Source: Hyphochytrium catenoides
Lineage: Eukaryota; Sar; Hyphochytriomycetes; Hyphochytriales; Hyphochytriaceae
DNA: 19,149 nt
Direction of reading: 5' to 3'
NCBI GenBank assembly: GCA_900088475.1
Contig: FLMG01003780.1
Location: 52,863-72,011 of the forward strand
Shown: one piece after another, positions 1 through 9,545 of the stretch
How positions within the stretch are numbered: position 1 is the stretch's first letter
How the letters are laid out: the number at the start of each line of letters is the position of its first letter
Made by a program: the position numbers and the translations under genes
Notes under the pieces: generated by a model
Told to the model about the DNA's origin: nothing
Database searches by the model: none
The model's input: the letters and a program-made list of their open reading frames with translations, nothing else

Positions 1-1292
1 GAGGATAGGAAGCTCCGCCAGGTCTCAAGCTACGGTGCACATACAGATGTCGTGTCTTCTGTAGACTGTCATGCCAACCATAGAACCATCGCTTCAGGCA
101 GCTGGGACTTAAGGTAAGAAGGATGCTCTCTCTATAGCTATAGCAGCCTATATCCCTTTTGCCTTGTCTTTATTGCCAAAACTTTCCACTGTCATTTGTG
201 GCTAAGTGATCGATCACGATGTGTTCCTACTCTAGTATAAAGCTCCACGACTTTGAGGCAGGAGATGGCAAGACTGTAAGACTGGAAGGTAAGACTTCTT
301 CCGGAACCTTACCCTCACATGCTGCTGACCGGAGCCATCGTGCCTTCCCAGGTCATACGGCAAGAGTGCACAGCCTCTGCTGGAACAAAGTTTCCCATAA
401 TATTCTGGCCTCGGTGGCAGCGGATCACAGCCTTCTTCTCTGGGATACGGCGCAGCGACGGCCGCAGCTCGTGCTCAAGCAGCTGGACTCTGCCCTCGCT
501 GTTGATTGGCATCCTGAGCAAGAGCATGAGCTCTGTGTAGGTCAGTCGTTAGATAAGCTTTCTGCTTCAAAAAGCAGGCCAGTATATCTCTTGTTGCGTG
601 TTCCAGCTCACCATCAGTCATGTTGGTCACATTAATTCTATGTGCTAGTATTCTCTTGCTTTTCCTTTAGATTGTACTTCATAGATGCTGAGATGCTTGT
701 TCGACTCCAGGCAATGAGGCAGGTGAAGTGCTCCGCTTCGATCTTAGGAACCCCTCAGAAGAGCTTGCGATCGAGGTATGTCAACCAGCTCAGCACTTTA
801 TAAGCACTGGAACTCCATGTCCCGTTCATCAGCTCCCCTTCTTAGTATAGGTTGGATCTCTTTCTCTTCCTTCTCATGTCAGATTGGCTGTTGCTCTTAA
901 GCAGGCTTCACCTTTTTGCATCTAATCAATGCTTTCTACTGCTTCCACATGTCTACTACCCCCTGCCACGGATTGGTAGCGTCGGCACAGCGGCGCAGTC
1001 TTCGCGGTAAAATACTCTCCACAGCAGAAAGAAAAGGAGCCATTGATCGCCAGCGGCGGCGATGATGCTCTTGTCGCCCTCGTAGATGATCAAAGCAAGA
1101 GGTATGAGAAAGAAAGAACAGCAAAATCCATTATCTGTCGAAATAACTCCCAACCTGTCCTGCAGAATACAATGTCACGGCCACCGTGACTACGTGCGGG
1201 CGGTACTGTGGACCCTACCCTCGCCTGCGTCCTCTACTCGCGCTCTCCTCTCAGGATCCTGGGACTTTACAGTGCGACAATGGCAGATCTGA
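1..1292 (+). CDS. WD40-repeat protein, MEP50/WDR77-like, 5' end outside window
   Basis: Six exons join in phase: 1-113, 236-288, 352-540, 711-775, 980-1101 and 1166-1292 (stop). All introns are GT-AG. The joined protein (about 222 residues in the window) has successive WD repeats: AHTDVVSSV...SGSWDLSIKL, GHTARVHSLCW...DHSLLLWDT, AVDWHPEQEHELCVGNEAGEV, HSGAAVFAVKYSP...LIASGGDDALVALVD, and GHRDYVRAVLW...LLSGSWDFTVRQW just before the stop. The order and spacing of these elements follow the C-terminal two thirds of MEP50 (WDR77): DDIVSTV, AHAAQVTCV, LLWDT, AWHPQQSEVFVFGDENG, VTGLVFSP, AHRDFVRDATW. In animals MEP50 forms the methylosome with the arginine methyltransferase PRMT5 and presents substrates such as Sm proteins and histones. 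The WD40 fold is certain; the MEP50 assignment is inference. PEX7 and RBBP4-type proteins share WD motifs but fit the spacing less well. The N-terminal repeats lie left of the window. Confidence 0.72.
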
Positions 1293-1402
1293 GGCCCAAT
1301 CAAGCTTCCACTGAGACAGAGAACAGACTGAAAGTGCACAGATGTCGACAAACCGCCAAGATTTGATATATAAGTTATGCACACAAATAATGTGTGGCCT
1401 GT

Positions 1403-1767
1403 CTAATAGAAAACAGTCAGCGTCCGATGGTGAGCTCTCAGTTGTCCTTTCCGGTCGAGCTCCTCTCCTTGCTGCCAGAGCAGCCAATCAAGCTCTATAA
1501 CACGCCAGTTGGCTCCTCGTTTCACTATGGCCTGGTGCAGCTGCTCTACGGCCTGGACAGTGGCGGCTCTAATCTCTATCTCTTCCTCCGAGCCCACGGC
1601 TATCTCTTCCTTAGTGTCAATCTTTTTCGCTATTTCACTGGAGTATCTCAAAGCGCCCATTGCTTCCATCAGCTGAGGAACGCGGTAATCCGCTGCGATA
1701 AGCATGTGAGAGATATCTTTCCTATAGATAAGGAGCAAGCGGATAAATAGCGATACGATAACCGAAG

Positions 1768-1801
<34 letters not shown>

Positions 1802-2807
1802 TACGGCGCGCAGAAGTGGACGACGTGAGCCGAGTAAATGCAGCATAGAGTTGGCCTTACCAAACATTGTTAGCTGGTCAATATCACGGAAGGCATAGGG
1901 ATGCTGTCCGACTTGACGGCCGTAGGCAGCCCATACATCTCCCACAAAGATCTGTGCTCGCTTGTAGAAGAAGATCTGGCGTCCTTTATAGACAGACTGG
2001 TCTCTGAACCCTAGCATGCCCTCCTTGAGTCAACCTTCAAGATATGTCATCGACGGATGAGCAAACAAATGTACCGGGAAAGTGGCAAGTCAAGAGGTCA
2101 ACGAGTGCCACAGCGGAGCCTGCAGCTGCCTTTACAAGCTCTGCAGCTTGGCCTTGGAACGACTTGAGTAGCACTAGGCCAATCTAGAGACGTCGAAAGA
2201 GTAAGTAAACTTACGAAGCTATATCGTACTCATGACGATGTACCTCTTGCACTTTGCGTACTCGCTCCTCTATCTGAGGCACCTGGAAGGGTTTGAACCA
2301 CTGCTCCACCTCCGGAGCGGTGATCTCCGCAAGTCTCTTGGCATCTAGCGCTCTCTCATCAGCCTCCAAGGCTCGCTTGAGACCTTGCGCTAGATGTTCA
2401 TATTGAAGGCTGGGCAAGAGAGGGGCAGCCGCTGTCACATCGCGAAGGTTTAACCCTAGTCACAGTAAGAGCTGCAACAACCTTACCCATCGGTGGGCCA
2501 GAAGCAGAAATTCAGTGCGTCTAGTACGAGGATGTACTGGCAAGTCAACGGGCCCGCATCCGCAGCATCCTTAGAGTAGTGCCAGTCGTTCGCATCCCAG
2601 GCCACCTGCTGGAAATCAAAGGTAGTGGAGGCCTACGGAAGGCAGAGAGATCATAACGTCAAACAGTATCTCGATGGTGTCGTAATAAGGCTGCCTCCGC
2701 ACCATGTCCACCGCTAGCTTATCAATAGCAGCGGCGTCGATCGTCACGTGCCGCATCAGCTGGCAGACCTCCTGAGTGGTGACTCTAACTGCCTGAACGC
2801 TATTCAT
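1403..2807 (-). CDS. QNG1: Queuosine 5'-phosphate N-glycosylase/hydrolase (queuosine salvage protein, DUF2419)
   Basis: Six exons, minus strand: 2807-2703, 2632-2487, 2409-2244, 2183-2075, 2010-1861 and 1692-1403. Introns are 60-78 nt except the last (168 nt). All junction phases agree, giving about 321 residues against 341 in human QNG1 (C9orf64). Family landmarks appear in order: LDALNFCFWP; YEHLAQGLKRAL; QIEERVRKVQE joined to IGLVLLKSF; HFPGFRDQSVYKG; FYKRAQIFVGDVWAAYG; DIDQLTMFADYRVPQ; MGALRYSSE; and a WLLWQQGEEL...HHRTLTVFY C-terminus. FADYR is completed exactly by the last splice and carries a conserved aspartate of the active-site region. The enzyme releases queuine from queuosine 5'-monophosphate so the base can be reinserted into tRNA by TGT; eukaryotes cannot make queuine de novo. 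The start is the first in-frame ATG; the frame stays open upstream without another ATG. The gene converges on the WD40 gene (110 nt between stops) and diverges from CDT1. Confidence 0.93.
1771..1798 (-). repeat. (AG)14 microsatellite, (CU)n in the QNG1 transcript
   Basis: Uninterrupted AG dinucleotides on the plus strand, inside the last intron of QNG1 (1693-1860). Read in the direction of QNG1 transcription it is a (CU)14 tract ending about 77 nt before the 3' splice site. Confidence 0.95.
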
Positions 2808-3381
2808 CCTATCCCACTTCCTTCCGGCAGCCAAATGAGCGAAGATACCCAGTGCTAGAGCCTTAATAAATGCTAGACAAGCATTGAGCCTCCCGCTATA
2901 CTCCTTATCAGTCTCTCTGCATCATACGCGAGGCTTAGCCGTGGGCAGGCTTGAGCTAAGCAGCAGGCAAACAACTCTTCAACATCACGAATTATTCTGA
3001 TTCCTCTGTGATTCTCAAAGTTCTCATCACCAACCCCTCTTTCCCTAGCATGTAGCATGGGAATAGGTAATTTCAATAGCCGTTAGACAATAGCAATAAC
3101 AGCTTTGAGAGCTCATTTAGGATTGTGAGAATAGTGAATTCTCATACCTCTGTGGCGGGATTCTTCGTTACTTCAAAATCTCTGTCCAGAAAATTATTGC
3201 CATCGCCATAAAGATTGAGATTTGCCTTGCGCACAAGCAGAGGGTTTCGCACAGCTCTCTCTCTCTCTCTGGGTTGAGCCAGTCACTGCGATGTTCCCCC
3301 GCGGTCTCCGAGGGTCACTCTTCCGTTAACATTCTTTGATTCATCGGCCGAGGTTGTGTATATCACTGTGAGCTCGTTGCG
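2808..3381. promoter_or_regulatory. Divergent intergenic region between QNG1 and CDT1-like gene
   Basis: About 570 bp separate the inferred starts of QNG1 (leftward) and the CDT1-like gene (rightward), so both promoters should lie here; this is inferred from gene orientation, not from a recognised motif. It holds a (CT)8 run near 3255-3270. A minus-strand reading frame at 3058-2873 beginning with ATG (about 61 codons, MLHARERGVGDEN...) matches nothing I know and has no supporting splice partner. Untranslated leader exons for either gene could lie here. Confidence 0.4.
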
Positions 3382-5250
3382 ATGACCCTCAGCAGAGGAC
3401 AGATGATGATTCAGCTGCCAGAGACGAAAGCAGAGGCCCCTTACCTTGCTGCCGATGCTAAAGGATCTCCAAGTACAGCTTCAAGCTGTAAGAAGAATGA
3501 AGCAGCGGATAGTGAAGAGGTACCTGATGCCGTCCGGACCCTGCTATCTCGATTTCAGGAGCTCGATAAAGGCGTCAGAGTACTCAGCAGGCGTCAGGTA
3601 CCCACATTCTTCGCCCTACATGGATTCGTCAGCCGAACCAGTAGCACGTAAGCACCTCCCACGCTACCTCGCCCTCTCGTTTGGCTCAGTAAGTCCTGGC
3701 CGTAACTACACAGAGACTTCAACAAGATACATCTACGGCAGATTCTCTATTTGTATCCCGAGGCATTCACTGTCGAGGTTCGTCCTATCAAAGCTGCTGT
3801 CGACCAGAAGGAACATCAGGGTGGCCAAGAGACTCTTATAGTGAAGGTGCAAGCGCTCTGTCTCTCCTCAGAGAGCACAACGCTACTCTTGCTAACCTCA
3901 GCCGCGTCGTATAGGTTAAGGAAGATAAGGAGGCACTCACAATCGCTGAGAGAGCCGACAAGTTCTTAAGCAGAGCCAGACAATGGTGGCGAGCTTACGC
4001 GAGCCAGACCCACTCCGCTTCATGCACCGATGACCTCTTCCCCCTGGTACCCTACTTCTAAAGCTAATGGAGCAGCTTTCCTTTGCCCTTGTTACTTATG
4101 CCCTAAACCTGTGGGATGGCCTCTTCACACTCCTGCATTGACACGCAATTCTCACAGGCCACTCTACCAGAAAGAAGTGAGAGGAGTTTGAAGGCCGAGG
4201 ACCTGCTCCTAAACGGGGATAATGGGGTCCTGAACCAGTTGGGAAAGAAACAAGAGGTAACAGGAGTCTTCTCTTGACTAGCCCCTGAAGCTTCATGAGG
4301 TTTTGCACCACCTCCGCACCTGGCTTCATCAGTCGTATATCTCCTCCAGCTTCTCTGCATCAATCTCTGCTCTTACGTATCTCCACAAACCCTCTGTTAC
4401 TAGGGAGCTAGGTTAGAGGTGAAGCGGCCCAAGTCTAGCCTTCAGGATATCTCTGCTCGGGTAAGAAGATCCTCCTGTGACATCGACACTATTATCCAAT
4501 TTCTAATCTGGTGGTGACGCCTCTGCCTATTTCGGCTCAACCTGTTGGCTCTTTCTGGCTATGCGCTCTTGTCCATACAGATTAGTAAGAAAAGGAAGGC
4601 ACGTGAAGACCTGCAGCCTGCAATCGAGAAGTGCATCCAGCAGTCCAAGCTCACGGATCTTCCTCCCTTCTTCGATAGAGTGGCAGGGTACCGAGTCATC
4701 TACTATCTGTCTTAAGTACGCTACTTTTCTTTCTCATGTACCCGTTTAGGTTAAGCACTTGCTCTCTCACCTACGTAGCCAACTTCTGTTTGTCAATCTA
4801 CCCGGTTCTCCAACTCTTAGGCTGAAGATGCTACTTTCCTTTGCACAGGCTGGTAAGACGAGAGAGAAGATGGAGTTTTCCCTTACAGCAGCTTGCGAGC
4901 AAGTTGGCTGCCACGTATACAACGCCTATCACCGAAGGTAACGTCACACGCTGATCACTATTTTTACCTTCACAGATCGGCTATTTGGTCCTCTTCCACT
5001 GGTCGTTGTTTATCAACCTGACTTCTCCTGACTTACTCTCTTCTTTGCGGATTTATCTACTCTCATCCACCTGACTTCTATAGAGGAACTCCAAGAACGA
5101 TTGGCGCTGCTTGCGGAACATTCAGACGGCTGGTGCTGTCTCTCTGTGTCGAAAGTGGACCCTGTGCTGCAGCTATTTCAGATTGACAGTCACAAGGACC
5201 TAGCTCAGGCGCGACGAGCACTAAGCTTGGCAGCGGCCCAAGAGCACTAA
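3382..5250 (+). CDS. CDT1-like DNA replication licensing factor
   Basis: Exons read: 3382-3647, 3714-3846, 3915-4046, 4158-4256, an unresolved part at 4257-4580, 4581-4687, 4821-4914 (or to 4937) and 5086-5250. The first two join in phase to give VPDAVRTLLSRFQELDKGVR, RRQVPTFFAL, then DFNKIHLRQILYLYPEAFTV. This is the CDT1 central (geminin/CDK-binding) domain pattern: a helix with a paired hydrophobic LL, an R..PTF motif, and HL.QI..L.PEA. The 3' exons give SKLTDLPPFFDRVAG, LKMLLSFAQ and ELQERLALLAEHSDGWCCL...VLQLFQIDSHKDLAQARRAL, matching the C-terminal winged helix that contacts MCM. CDT1 loads MCM2-7 onto ORC/CDC6-marked origins in G1. The ATG at 3382 is the first in frame before the domain. 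No PIP-box degron is visible at the N-terminus, so further 5' exons are possible. A 26-bp tandem duplication sits at the stop. Identity is inferred from remembered family features. Confidence 0.75.
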
Positions 5251-5267
5251 GCTTGGCAGCGGCCCAA
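5216..5267 (+). repeat. Perfect 26-bp tandem duplication across the CDT1-like stop codon
   Basis: Two identical adjacent copies, 5216-5241 and 5242-5267, each starting GAGCACTAAGCTTGG and ending GCGGCCCAA. The first copy is read in frame as A-L-S-L-A-A-A-Q. Because 26 is not a multiple of three, the second copy is read one frame over and immediately gives GAG-CAC-TAA, the stop of the gene. Confidence 0.95.
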
Positions 5268-6552
5268 AAGACGTTGGGACAAAGAAAGCTCTTGGGAGAC
5301 AGAAGCTAGAGCGCTGCCCAGCCTATTTATTCGTGGCTGTACACTATCAAATGGGTAGCATCGATGCAGGAAAACAGTAGGACGTAAGGGTTACAGCGGC
5401 GCCTAATATAAGGCGCTACTCTTCTTTTTGTCTTTCTGGGAATGACACTCGGGAGCTAAGGCAAGACTAATGTTCTATAGCAAAGTACATTCGGTACCTT
5501 CAAGGTGAACTCCTACTGAGAGATTCATCGAAAGAGAGTAAGGGTCTCCTTCTCACTCTAGGTGGGCTAACTATCAATATAATAGCATCACAACCAGGGA
5601 CTCATCTTTCCCCTATCATTCACACTTTAGCTGCGGTGATCATGAGCGCCACCCCGGATGATACTTCGAGACTGACCACCAGCTAGAAATGCCTGAATGG
5701 GAGCCCTATTGGCTTTACAGGTTTGATGTCATGTCCCTTTTCACCCCTTGTCTGAAGCCTTCCTAGTAGGCCCCTGTAAGGAGCCATATCAAGAAGAGAC
5801 GAGGACCTGGGAGGAGACACGATAGAAAGGGAGAACGAAAAGATAAAGAAATGGATAAGCCAGACAGGGCAAAACCAAAGTCTACTTAGCGAGAAGACGC
5901 AGGGGGGCCTCACCACTCTCCTCCCTTCCCTCATCTGCCTGTTCGGTTTCCGGGCTTCCTTTACGGTCCCGTCAAGCAGCTAGAGTACACATCCGGCTAG
6001 ACGTTAAAGTAAATGTGAGCCATTAGAATAATAGGTAACCTAGTTGCTTCATAACAAAGCCGAAACAAAAACAACCTTAAGAAGGGACCAACATCAGCCG
6101 CTACTATGGTCTGCCGTCCGAAACGAGCCTGCTGCTGCTGCCACGCAGGGCATAAACTTGCTCTCCGCAGCATCTAGCGCAACAAGCAATAGGGGCCACA
6201 TGCCAACAATCAGAAAGCGGATGCAGCGCGGCGTAACTTCTACTGACTGCTGGTGATGACTGCTTGATCTTCTCGTGGCCTGTTGAAGGTCTTCTTCCTC
6301 CTCTCTTTCCTCAATGCCATGTCTTCCAACGCTGGGCCGAACTATCGCACTTGGTGCGTAATTCTTATCAGCTGGGCACCGCCCCATTAGCTAGCCAAGA
6401 GCATTCAAATCCTCCAAGGAAAGAAGTAAGAGCTACTTCGAACAATGGGTATTGGCTGCAGCGACTAAAGGATTAGAGATACACGAAAGAGCCATGCTAG
6501 CTGACCTGGCTCACTCCCAGCTAGAGCCTTCTACATCACAGCAGCTACCTTG
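5251..6552. other. About 1.3 kb without a recognisable gene
   Basis: The region lies between the 3' ends of the CDT1-like gene (+) and the PhoD-like gene (-). Several short reading frames exist but none carries a motif I recognise. The most gene-like are a minus-strand frame at 6387-6094, with a hydrophobic stretch (CIRFLIVGMWPLLLVALDAA) resembling a signal peptide, and a plus-strand stretch around 6320-6425 ending at a strong donor (GAA|GTAAGAGC). Neither could be joined to convincing neighbouring exons. It may hold 3' UTRs of both genes, a lineage-specific gene, or decayed sequence. Confidence 0.4.
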
Positions 6553-8397
6553 CTATTCGGTATGCCTTTTGGTCACATGGCCTACAGGATACTGAACACG
6601 CTTCCCGAGGTATATGCGTGGTATGGCGAATAGGCACCATAAGCCAAAAGCTGTCAAAGTCAGGAGACAAAGCACTGTCCCAGGTGCGATCTCACTCCTT
6701 GCCTTTAGATAAGAAAGGTCAAAGCTCTTCATCCCGCCTCCAGAGGCAGTTGGCAGTGCTGGATGACTTGCATTGTGCACTCTTAGGGTCATTGAGCTTC
6801 GACCTTCTTCGTTCATAATCCGTAGAGTGAGACTCGGCCTTGTACTATTTGCATCTCTGTCTGATTGCCAGTCGATATCCAGAATGCCGAAGTTCTTGCC
6901 CTCATAAACAGCTGAGGGAACTATTCTGTGTCCCTCATACTTGCGGAGTACCCACTGGCAGAGAGACGAGTACCAAGCGTCTCTGCAGGAGTGGCTTAAC
7001 CCCGAACTTGTTACCTCAATCACTCGATGAGCAGCATCTACATCGCAGATGAGTGCATTCGCTTCCCTATAGCAAACTGGCGAAGAGCCTTCGGCATCGA
7101 CTGTTTGTCCCCTCACACTAGCAGAGGATAGCTCTGCAAAGTGGACATCTCCACTAAGCAGTATCGGTGCTAGAGAGTGCAGAGTCAATATTCTCTTTGA
7201 GGCTCCACCTATCGCTTGCAAAGTCTTATCTACCTCTCTGAGCTGTCGCTACTAAGCTTAGCAGCCGCTGTAGACTCCATGGATAATGACTCCAGCTTTC
7301 CACCAGAGGATTTGAAGTCAACACCTGCCAGAGTAGCTATTAGGACGTCTAGTCCTCCACCAATTATGGCGTTTGACGAGTTATCGACCACCTGGATGCT
7401 TGAGACTATGATTGTTACGGCAGCCTCAGGACTACGGAGCTGCGACTCCAGCCAGGTCCATTGCTCTTTACCAAGGATATCTCCAGAGTAGTCCACGTCT
7501 AAGCTCAGAGCGTCATCTATGAGTAAACTAGGACGATAGTCGTAACTTGTACCTAGCCCCATTATGGCACTGGCCGCCCTGAAGAAGGCACCAATGAAAG
7601 ACCCGAACGGGAAATGTGCAGCAAAAACACCTGGCACCACAGCAGGATCTCGGTCGAAGCGAGTGTCGAGGATAATCACCTTCACCTGCATGGGAGAGCT
7701 ATCAGTCTTAGAGGCTGAAGGGTCCCAGACCGATCTGAGAGGTATACCTGTTCTGTAGGGTTATTACCATAGGTAACGCTCCAGTATGCTCCGCGTCGCT
7801 GACGGCGCTTTGAGTGCGGCGGAACGCCAATGAAGTCTAAGAAAAGCTTAAGACTCTGTTCTTTCCACCTAAACTCCTACTGACGGATTTGTCAAGAAAG
7901 TGTTAGGCTGCCTTCATCACCCATCATGTGCTCAGACAGTCAATAATCAATGAGGGGGGCAACGCGTACTTAAGGGCTCACCTTTCCCCCGTCGTTCCGA
8001 CCATAGTCGTGGTCATCGTAAGTGCCGTCAACGATCATCCCGCGAGTCTGGCCATCGGCTAGAAATGCCTGGTACCCGGCTCCGTGTAGCTGCTGGGAGT
8101 AGTCCGTAGCCATCCTCTCGGGATTGGGACTGCCACCAGACCTTAGCCAGGCAGCTAGCAGTCATGGCCCTGCATTGCTACTTACCTATCCGGGTATATT
8201 GCGTCTCCAAGCCACAGAAAGACGTCGGGTTTGGACGAGGCAATGTGAGGCCACAGAGGCTGGGGTAGCTTTTGATTGCTGCATGAGCCAAAGGTAATGC
8301 GGTTGAGAGTCTTCTCATGGTGCTCATCAGCAACGCTAGCAGAGATGGCACTCTCGTCGTGCAACATGGGACCATCATTGGCGATGACCCTTGCCAT
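6553..8397 (-). CDS. PhoD-like metallophosphatase with C-terminal membrane anchor
   Basis: Minus-strand exons: 8397-8186, 8141-7982, 7876-7748, 7685 to about 7230, and about 7200-6553. The first four join in phase with introns of 44-105 nt. Motifs in order: RITFGSCSNQ; PDVFLWLGDAIYPD; Y..QLHGAGYQAFL; GTYDDHDYGRNDGGK; LFLDFIGVPPHSKRR; VKVIILDTRFDRD; ILGKEQWTWLESQL; IIVSSIQVV; and ILLSGDVHFAEL. These are the metal and phosphate ligand motifs of the PhoD/alkaline phosphatase D superfamily (usual form WDDHDYG; here Y replaces W). After a beta-rich tail, a hydrophobic helix (APGTVLCLLTLTAFGLWCLF) and a short basic end suggest a single-pass anchor with an exported catalytic domain. No signal peptide is visible in the first exon, so an upstream exon is likely; a donor-like GGCG|GTATGT at about 8440 may end one. 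The junction of the last two exons is unresolved. Substrate is unknown. Confidence 0.85.
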
Positions 8398-9056
8398 GGC
8401 CGTTTACTTGGCTCTAGCCACACAAATTGACTACTGTTTCTTACATACCGCCATCTTCGTTCGGCTACAAGTGCCTGACAGACGCCGATGGCCAAAGGAC
8501 AAAAGCTTTTACAAGTACTATATTATGATAGGACGGTGTCACCTTCAAGCCCTTCCATCCCGCCTATCACCATAGACTAGCATCGGGCTCATGACAAATG
8601 CCGAAGATTATTGCCCCGCCAGATGCGGGCAGATTATTGAGATGTCAAGCTCTGAATGAGAGATTTCTGTCGAGATGCTTTTTATGAGAGGAGCACCATA
8701 TATGACTGATAAATATAAATGTATGCCAAAATTCACATATCCAGGCCCAGACTATCAGGGATTCGCCCCCAACTTGAACCTCAATGATGTTACAATGTAG
8801 GAAGCTCATCTCTGTCAACAATCTGACGACTGAGTGGCCGAGGTACCAAGGTATCGCAAATTCAGTAATAATTAGCTCAATTTGGTTATTATGACGGTAA
8901 GGACGAGTGTTTTATTCGGAATAGAGTCTCTATTGATGAGTAGACAGTGGAGTTGCAGTCAACAATCTGCGCGGCATCAGCATGTGTGATGAGTGTTGGT
9001 TCTCACTCTGGACGGACCGCACCAGAACCGGCTGATTGTCAGTCAAGAAGTATTAT
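8398..9056. other. Intergenic stretch upstream of the PhoD-like gene
   Basis: No coding region is supported here apart from a possible 5' exon of the PhoD-like gene near 8440-8470 (minus). The stretch 8600-9000 is more AT-rich than its surroundings and has no long open frame. If the orphan exon at 9117-9473 uses the strong donor at its end, a short terminal exon (acceptor near 9073, stop near 9046) would fall here, but this is speculative. Confidence 0.35.
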
Positions 9057-9116
9057 GTTCTTCAGGGCTGGATCGTTAGTGGCTGCGTCTGATGGAGGTA
9101 GGTACTTCTCTTAGGG

Positions 9117-9473
9117 CTATCTTACCCACTGTCTCCTGATGAGTAGAGCTCTGTCTCTGCTTCCTGGACAACGCTCATGAGAAGCAGATTGCAAGCCATG
9201 CTTTCCAACTGCCCTCCAAAGCTGAGACAAGTCTCTCTTCCCATTCCCTGCCTTCCTCACTTGTGCTGACACTTCCTTCTCATCAAGGCAGTTACCGATT
9301 GACCTTCTGAACCGCATCACGTAGAGCTGATATGAGGCCATATCAGCGGCAAAATAGGGGTCAACTCTTCCAGCCGTAGCTTTCAGCAGTCTCTTGTTAT
9401 CCGTACATTCGGGCGGGACTCTAAGGTGACCTTGCTCTAGTCCCCGTATCTTCTCATCACCCACGCAACACAC
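9117..9473 (-). other. Orphan exon-like open reading frame, unidentified
   Basis: A 118-codon open frame starting with GTG right after an AG (…AATAAG|GTGTGTTGC) and ending in a strong donor context (TGG|GTAAGATAG), so it looks like an internal exon. The peptide includes RVPPECTDNKRLLKATAGRV and DPYFAADMASYQLYVMRFRR, which vaguely recalls the C-terminal part of Golgi sulfotransferases (VP.EC...LL...D..YF..D...Y...RF). I cannot confirm this. Any upstream exons would have to overlap or lie beyond the copper transporter 5' end, so it may be the surviving 3' part of a broken gene, or a chance frame. Confidence 0.3.
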
Positions 9474-9545
9474 CTTATTGTGCCTTCTTGGGGCAAGACT
9501 CTCTTTAGCGGAGTTGTACAGAACCGGCGGGCCTTGCAGATTGTC

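Noticed and set aside
1-1292. PEX7 as identity of the WD40 gene
   Set aside because: The last repeat (SWDFTVRQW) resembles PEX7, but the preceding spacing and motifs (AWHP-like AVDWHPEQEHELCVGNEAGEV, short C-terminus) fit MEP50/WDR77 better.
1394-1750. 118-codon plus-strand frame
   Set aside because: It is the antisense of the last QNG1 exon and intron; the minus strand has clear family motifs.
4257-4281. A 25-nt intron in the CDT1-like gene
   Set aside because: Phases allow it, but it is far shorter than any other intron here; the region 4257-4580 is left unresolved instead.
4096-4363. Two overlapping minus-strand frames of 77 and 86 codons
   Set aside because: They lie antisense to CDT1-like exons (4158-4256 is an in-phase exon on the plus strand) and show no recognisable motif.
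6094-6387. Minus-strand frame with a hydrophobic segment like a signal peptide
   Set aside because: No ATG at a suitable place before the segment, no following exon with compatible phase, and no known motif.
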